Assembly (NCBI GenBank): GCA_017607445.1
Contig: JAEVHH010000002.1
Coordinates: 7,966,001 to 8,030,000, forward strand
DNA from: Histoplasma ohiense
Lineage: Eukaryota; Ascomycota; Eurotiomycetes; Onygenales; Ajellomycetaceae
Length of the DNA stretch: 64,000 nucleotides
Direction of reading: 5' to 3'
Shown: piece by piece, positions 59,151 through 64,000 of the stretch
How positions within the stretch are numbered: the stretch's first letter is position 1
Layout of the letters: every line of letters starts with the position of its first letter
Translations under genes and position numbers: made by a program
The notes under the pieces: model-generated
The model's input: only the letters and a program-made list of their open reading frames with translations
What the model was told of the DNA's origin: nothing
Database searches by the model: none

Positions 59151-59217
59151 CTGAAGCGGTGTGGCTCAACAAGTTAGCATTAGATGCAATAGGCAGCATT
59201 AAAATCAGGTAACCTAC
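59151..59217 (-). other. Probable 5' UTR intron of the MATH/RING gene
   Basis: On the minus strand: donor GTAGGT at 59217, branch-like GCTAAC 26 nt before the acceptor, acceptor TTCAG ending at 59151; 67 nt. It lies about 100 nt upstream of the ATG. No frame depends on it. Confidence 0.45.
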
Positions 59218-59839
59218 CGCGCGAATGACTGATAGTAACCAGCACAATCTGCTCAAACGAGGCCGACGCCCAGCACAAACTTTTAAACGCAGCGGTTGAC
59301 AAATGAAATATAAATATTAAGGTGGGAAGACAACAGGCCAAGGGGTGGGAGGAGTGAGGGTCAGGTCAAACTTGGCGGCAAACGATGAAGGAGAGGGAAA
59401 CACGAGTGAGCACGAAACGAGCAGCGACGGCGCGAGGAAGAAACTAAGCAGCATCAATGAGGTGAGGAATGTCAATCTAAGAAGAGAAGAAGAGTAGAAA
59501 ATGAGTTGAGGATGGAAGTTGACGTTGAAAACGAGACAACAACACACACCGAGATTTGATCCGCCCACGCTGATTGGCCCGAAGAGAGCAACTCTGCCAG
59601 CCTCACTTTGGAGACGAGGCCAATGAGTGGTGGAGGAAATGAAAATTTATCTGGACTTGAAATCTTCGAGGAATCGTCTTTCAGTTTTTGTATTTCGCAA
59701 CTCCACAGTCTCACAGCTGCCTTGGGTCTCTCGATCCGCGTCCAAGGCAGAAGCCGAAACAAGTTTCACTGAGCTAAGAACGACAGTTCACTAGCTAGCT
59801 AACTAACACTGTTCATTGAGTAAACTAACTGACTATTTA
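59218..59839. other. Upstream region of the MATH/RING gene
   Basis: Normal-composition DNA that must hold the promoter. No clear TATA box is visible and there is no supported ORF; frames at 59317-59762 lack codon structure or motifs. Confidence 0.45.
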
Positions 59840-60096
59840 CAGATGCCGCTGCGAAAAGTTTTGTCTCATGCTAAGAATTTACCTTGAAATATCCTTACTA
59901 GTGTATTGTATCTCCAGGCCACACCACCTGGAATTTAGAGACTGAGCTAGTGGGTAGGCTAGGGGTGTTGGCCTCTATAAGCCCCCTGGGACTCCCTCTC
60001 CTTTTCATTAAGAGATGCAACACAACACTTAATGCCGGTATCAGCATTTCAGCTTAAAGTATTAGCGCAAGTCAAAACTTTTCGCAGGAGCATCTG
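59840..60096. mobile_element. MITE, 257 bp, TA target duplication
   Basis: Terminal inverted repeats of about 24 bp: CAGATGC, then two variable bases, then CTGCGAAAAGTTTTG, at 59840 and in inverse ending at 60096 (two mismatches). TA stands on both sides (59838-59839, 60097-60098). It encodes nothing. Short size, TIRs and the TA duplication suggest a non-autonomous Tc1/mariner-type element. No second copy is in the window. Confidence 0.8.
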
Positions 60097-60098
60097 TA

Positions 60099-62021
60099 GT
60101 AATTACTTAGTTCCCAAGAGCTTTTGCTCGCGGAACTCGATGGCAAACAGTTATATATCAATTTATCAGAATCTCTTAAAAGTTTTGCTCTGTGGGACTG
60201 TGACTTCGCGGATTGTGGCTCTTTTCACCACCAACGCAATCAAGTTTATCCGCCTCCACGCTCCAGCTCTATACGATGAAACGGGTCCTTGAGCTGGTGG
60301 TGTGAGATGTGTGAGATGTGGGGACCATCTGCGGCCGCAGCAGGGCCACCCCCAGGCGATGGCTTCCCAGCGCAGAGCCCATCGCCTTTTGGGTTGATAT
60401 GGTGGCTTTGACTCCTGGCAGCACGTGTGGGGTCTCAAAGGGCTGGGCATCAGAGTTTGTTTTGTATAGGCAATAGCCGATGAAGCAGATGAACGCCCAG
60501 TGTATAATGATGGATCAGACGCTGTTCAATCATGGAACGGGAATCACCAATAGATGTACGGTTTGTAGTACATTCATCTCCAAACAGTTCAAGTTTCTAC
60601 GTTTTTCATCATCAACATCCGCCATGCTGCAATTGCTATGCTGTCGTTTCTGTTCGCTGGTGATTTCCTCTCAGGGAACGCCCGAGCTAGTCACCCGCCT
60701 GCAAGTCTCGGGCTTGTCAAAAAGCCCTTCAATCTTCAACCTCAAGCCAGTCACAGCTTGCAAGCTGCTCATTGAAGCTGGAAATACCTAGGATTTGGAT
60801 AAGGTTAGGGTTAGCTAAACGGGCCGCGGCTTTGCAGTTACACTAGCGATTCATGATCGCCCCCTCCCAAACAGTGCTTGATTTTTCACCTTTTTCTTAT
60901 AAAGCTTGTTGACGACTGGATGAACAGTACAGAGGATTCTCCTGGAGGATGTGGCCAGGTTTTCGACCATTTTGTACGGGAATGTACTTCCGTGTATGAT
61001 TGAAAAATCCGAGCTTGGCCACTGACATTTTTGGGGTGTATTTGAATACCTACTTTACCTTTATCGGCTCCGTCCAAACATTCTGTGCTCAGTTTTATAT
61101 AAACCACGGCAACGCTCAGGGCATGTTTCTTGATACTTTGTGAAGCTGATGGGTGCAACCCACTTGATCAAGCCATTTTCTCGGAGCATTTGTTCAATCC
61201 AAGCCTGCCTCACTTTTAAGGCCTGCTCAGGGTGGCCTCTGGACTGCCTGTCCCCAAGGCCCCAGATCGATATTGCCTTGGTCCCAGCATTCTCTACAAT
61301 GGTTGGCCACAGACCTAGCACCTTGTTGAGAGCAGTTAAGATAAATTTTTGGCAATGTCTGAGCGATGAAGACCGCCTTGTCCTTAATGAACGAGTGTGC
61401 ATCGCAGCTGGTGATGAACACGTTGTCTACTCAAGTGATATTGCATATTCTAAGATGTGTTTGTCTAAATATGCGTGATGCTGATATTGTGGAACATTGG
61501 AGTTATAGTTGTGGAGAGAGTTTACGATTTGGGAGTACGCATGGTAATTGATACTCTACAAGACCACTTCGACTACGATGCTCTATCTACTGAGGATACG
61601 ACAAAGCTGTTACCCTCGATTTTCGCTACTGAGATCGTCCCGTTCAGCGTTGGCTGTTAAGTTATGACCACGATCCATCAGCCGCAAGTTGAAGAAGAGT
61701 GGTCGTTCATTTTACCACAAGATTGCTCTAGTGTGCTTGTTTTATTAAGTCACTTGATGGAAATTCTTCTCGAGCTCAAACTAATTGATGTCCGCTTGGC
61801 CCAGCTGACTGTGTTCTTTTATATAAACAGATTTTTGGTCAAGTGCTCCTATATCACAATCACAATCTCTTCTGACCCGGTTTTCAGGACTGGGATGAAT
61901 AAGACTGCTGCTGTGGCTTGCATTCGCTTTTTGATAAGGTTGACAGCTACGATGTTCTAACGGCCGTCCTTTTCGCTACGTTTAGGAACGAGTTATCGGT
62001 TATTCATTCTAAAACTTCTCA

Positions 62022-62060
<39 letters not shown>

Positions 62061-64000
62061 TAAGAAAATGAAAAAAGTGGTTGCCAAACAAATTTTGGGA
62101 CTACAAAAGTCAGTGACCTCAACGATGAGCTAAACTCAGGAATCCATATCACAATGTTTTGGCAATTCACGCATGTGTATTGGAAGTCCGGAGGGAGATG
62201 GGAGAAAGTGGTAAAATCCTTCATAGATTTACAAGTTCTAAATACTATCACCAACATAGGAACTTCAAGCCCAGAATGTAATATCTGGTTCCTTCGATAT
62301 TCTATCGATTCTGTCTGGGAATCTGCCAGATACCTGGAGTGATCCATCACCCAGCTAGGGTTACGCCGTAAACATGCCACACACTACAAGTGGCCATGGA
62401 TGTTAAACTTTGGCAAACGGTCTGGCAAGAGTATTAGTTCAAAAGAGCGCGAGAGTGGTCGAGCAGGCCAGGGTGAATGGGGAGCATTGAAGAAGAGCCT
62501 TGCGTGCTCAGGTGCATCGCCGAAGCTGTCAGCCGACGGTTTTAACCCATATATCCGTGATTTTCACATTAGGGCTGCGGTGCTAACCGTTGCGGAATTT
62601 TCGTTCCCTGACAGATGTTGTCGCAGTGCTACCATTACGGGTCTTATCAACGATATTATAGGTGGCGGCAGATCTTATGATTTTGTCTAGATCCACACCC
62701 TTGACCAAACGATGCAACTTGAAGGAGGCTGTCTCCTGCTGCAATGAAATGGATTTCTGGATATGAATTCCTAACGCACATATGACTAGGGTCGGTGGCG
62801 ATAAGAGCTTGGTGAACGTAATTTTAATCCAACCAGGACGTATGGAAAGTTTGGCATCAGGCCTCTGTTGATACCCCAAGCCGCTAATTCACCGATACCC
62901 AGCTTCCAACCAAAAGAGAAAATTTTACTAGATAAAAGAACAGTTCGTTTAAAACAGCATTTAATTGGGGGATATTGTCTCGGTTCACTGAGGTAGTCAA
63001 CAGCTGGTCCTGCACATCGAGGTCGAAATCACAGGCTATGTCTGAGGCGGGATCCCTGGGTATATGCCTGTAGGGAGTGTTTGACTTGGCGAATATGACC
63101 GCATGGATATCTTAATGACGGTGGAAGGCCATGACAATGCAATACAATTAGCGCAGAATTGAAGAAGATTGTTGTTACGGGCGTCAACCATGGACGGGTG
63201 CTAGTACGAGATCCGGAGCAGCGACTTCATGACTCAATGTCCACATCGGACCTGTTGAAGATGCCGTTCATGCTCCTCACTTCATCAACTAACATATCAA
63301 AACAGCGGAAATTGGATTGCAGCGATGTTCACACCCGGCAAGAAGACTCAGATCATGTGCTCAACGAATCGAGCTCTGCATGTTGTTCGAATCACAAAAT
63401 TGGACGAAGCATGAACCTCGGTACCTGCATTCATTTTTTTTTTTTTGGTCTGTTTGTTTGATTCTTTTTGGTTGGCATTACGAAGACCATACATTATTCA
63501 TGATGGGTTCTGAGTCAGGAATGAGATTACTTGTTGATATTCTACTCTCTCTCTCTTACATTTTGCAGGGTTGTGAAAAGCAACTGGATGACTTAAAAAG
63601 GGTTAATGACTATAGTATCGTGAAAGGAAACACTCCCTGCAGGGAAGCTGATATCCCCCAGCGGGGCTGGTAGTAGTACGCTGGGAAGCAACTCACATCG
63701 GTTAGCCAGGATGAATTGCGGATTTTTCGATTCCATGATTCAATCAAGGCAGAATTTAAATTGTTTTGCGAGCCCATATCCTCAGTTAGCAGTATTAAAT
63801 TGAAAAAAAGTAGTCGAATTGTGCTCGAATAGCAAAATGTATATTATCTCCCATCAGTATTCGGTTGAAAATCTTGACGAATAGGTTTTCTCTATACGAA
63901 CGCATCATGCTCCTTGAGCTGGTGTCTGCAGGCATTCCGAACCGTTTTCACCGTACTCGTTGACATGAGCCTCATACACATGGGGAGAGGTGTGTTTGCA
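60099..64000. other. Intergenic DNA, no convincing gene
   Basis: Composition is normal. The longest frames (60480-60791 plus, 61140-61478 plus, 61061-61402 minus, 63317-63673 plus) are about 100-120 codons. They overlap frames on the other strand and show no motif or splice structure that I can trust. I cannot exclude fragments of decayed genes. It contains a GA microsatellite and a short poly-T run (63436-63447). Confidence 0.5.
62027..62057. repeat. (AG)n microsatellite
   Basis: About fifteen uninterrupted AG dinucleotides. Confidence 0.97.

Noticed and set aside
61560..61620. tRNA-like stretch (TGCTCTATCTACTGAG)
   Set aside because: It resembles a D-arm/anticodon region on the minus strand, but there is no T-arm or acceptor stem at the right distance.
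63317..63673. 118-codon ORF as a gene
   Set aside because: It crosses a poly-T run that gives a Phe run, has no motif, and overlaps another frame.

Overview
This window is fungal nuclear DNA, most likely from a filamentous ascomycete with a transposon-rich genome. The one intact gene has short introns (68-111 nt) with GTAAGT/GTATGT/GTGAGT donors, and its protein has a MATH plus USP-like architecture known from filamentous fungi. I do not assign a species.

Layout. (1) 1-53.4 kb is a nested pile of dead retrotransposons with almost no CpG and very few intact reading frames. It holds the 3' end of a Ty1/copia element and its putative LTR (1-2455); a 5'-truncated LINE 'E1' with a 14-bp target duplication (3502-4233); a solo LTR of family B (4970-5239); and a stack of Ty3/gypsy family 'A' elements, whose LTR is 534 bp (TGTGACGGG...CCCGTTACA), from 5240 to 30310. 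It continues with tandemly nested copies of a Tad-like LINE 'C' on the minus strand (23390-24227, 30316-30705, 30706-33134, 33135-38930), a chromodomain Ty3/gypsy 'D' (40180-47558), a second LINE E copy (48571-49937), and a Ty3/gypsy 'B' element with rearranged LTRs (49938-53418). (2) 53.4-54.3 kb is the boundary. (3) 54280-59054 (minus strand, four coding exons, 1503 codons) is the only gene I consider functional: MATH domain, degenerate USP7-like domain, ubiquitin-like segments, MORN repeats and a C-terminal RING finger. (4) 59.1-64 kb is normal-composition intergenic DNA with a small MITE (59840-60096) and no convincing gene.

Insertion order can be read from target-site duplications. Element A5 (24228-30310) sits in LINE C1 (TTTCT on both sides). 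Another A element (8650-21995) splits a minus-strand A copy (CCAGT on both sides). Element A2 (9592-16273) sits inside the LTR of a third A copy (GAAAG). A young solo LTR (11465-11998) sits inside A2's gag (TAAAC), and a solo B LTR (50941-51211) sits inside B (TAGAC).

The repeats carry an unusual C-to-T signature. CpG and CpC are the main targets (on the coding strand CGA->TGA, TGG->TGA, YMDD->YMND), while most CpA sites survive. Classical Neurospora RIP does the reverse. The most interesting further points are a spliced antisense gene between pol and the 3' LTR of element D, an antisense ORF kept in both LINE E copies, two independent LTR-to-inverted-LTR junctions, and the pseudo-deubiquitinase/MORN/RING fusion protein.
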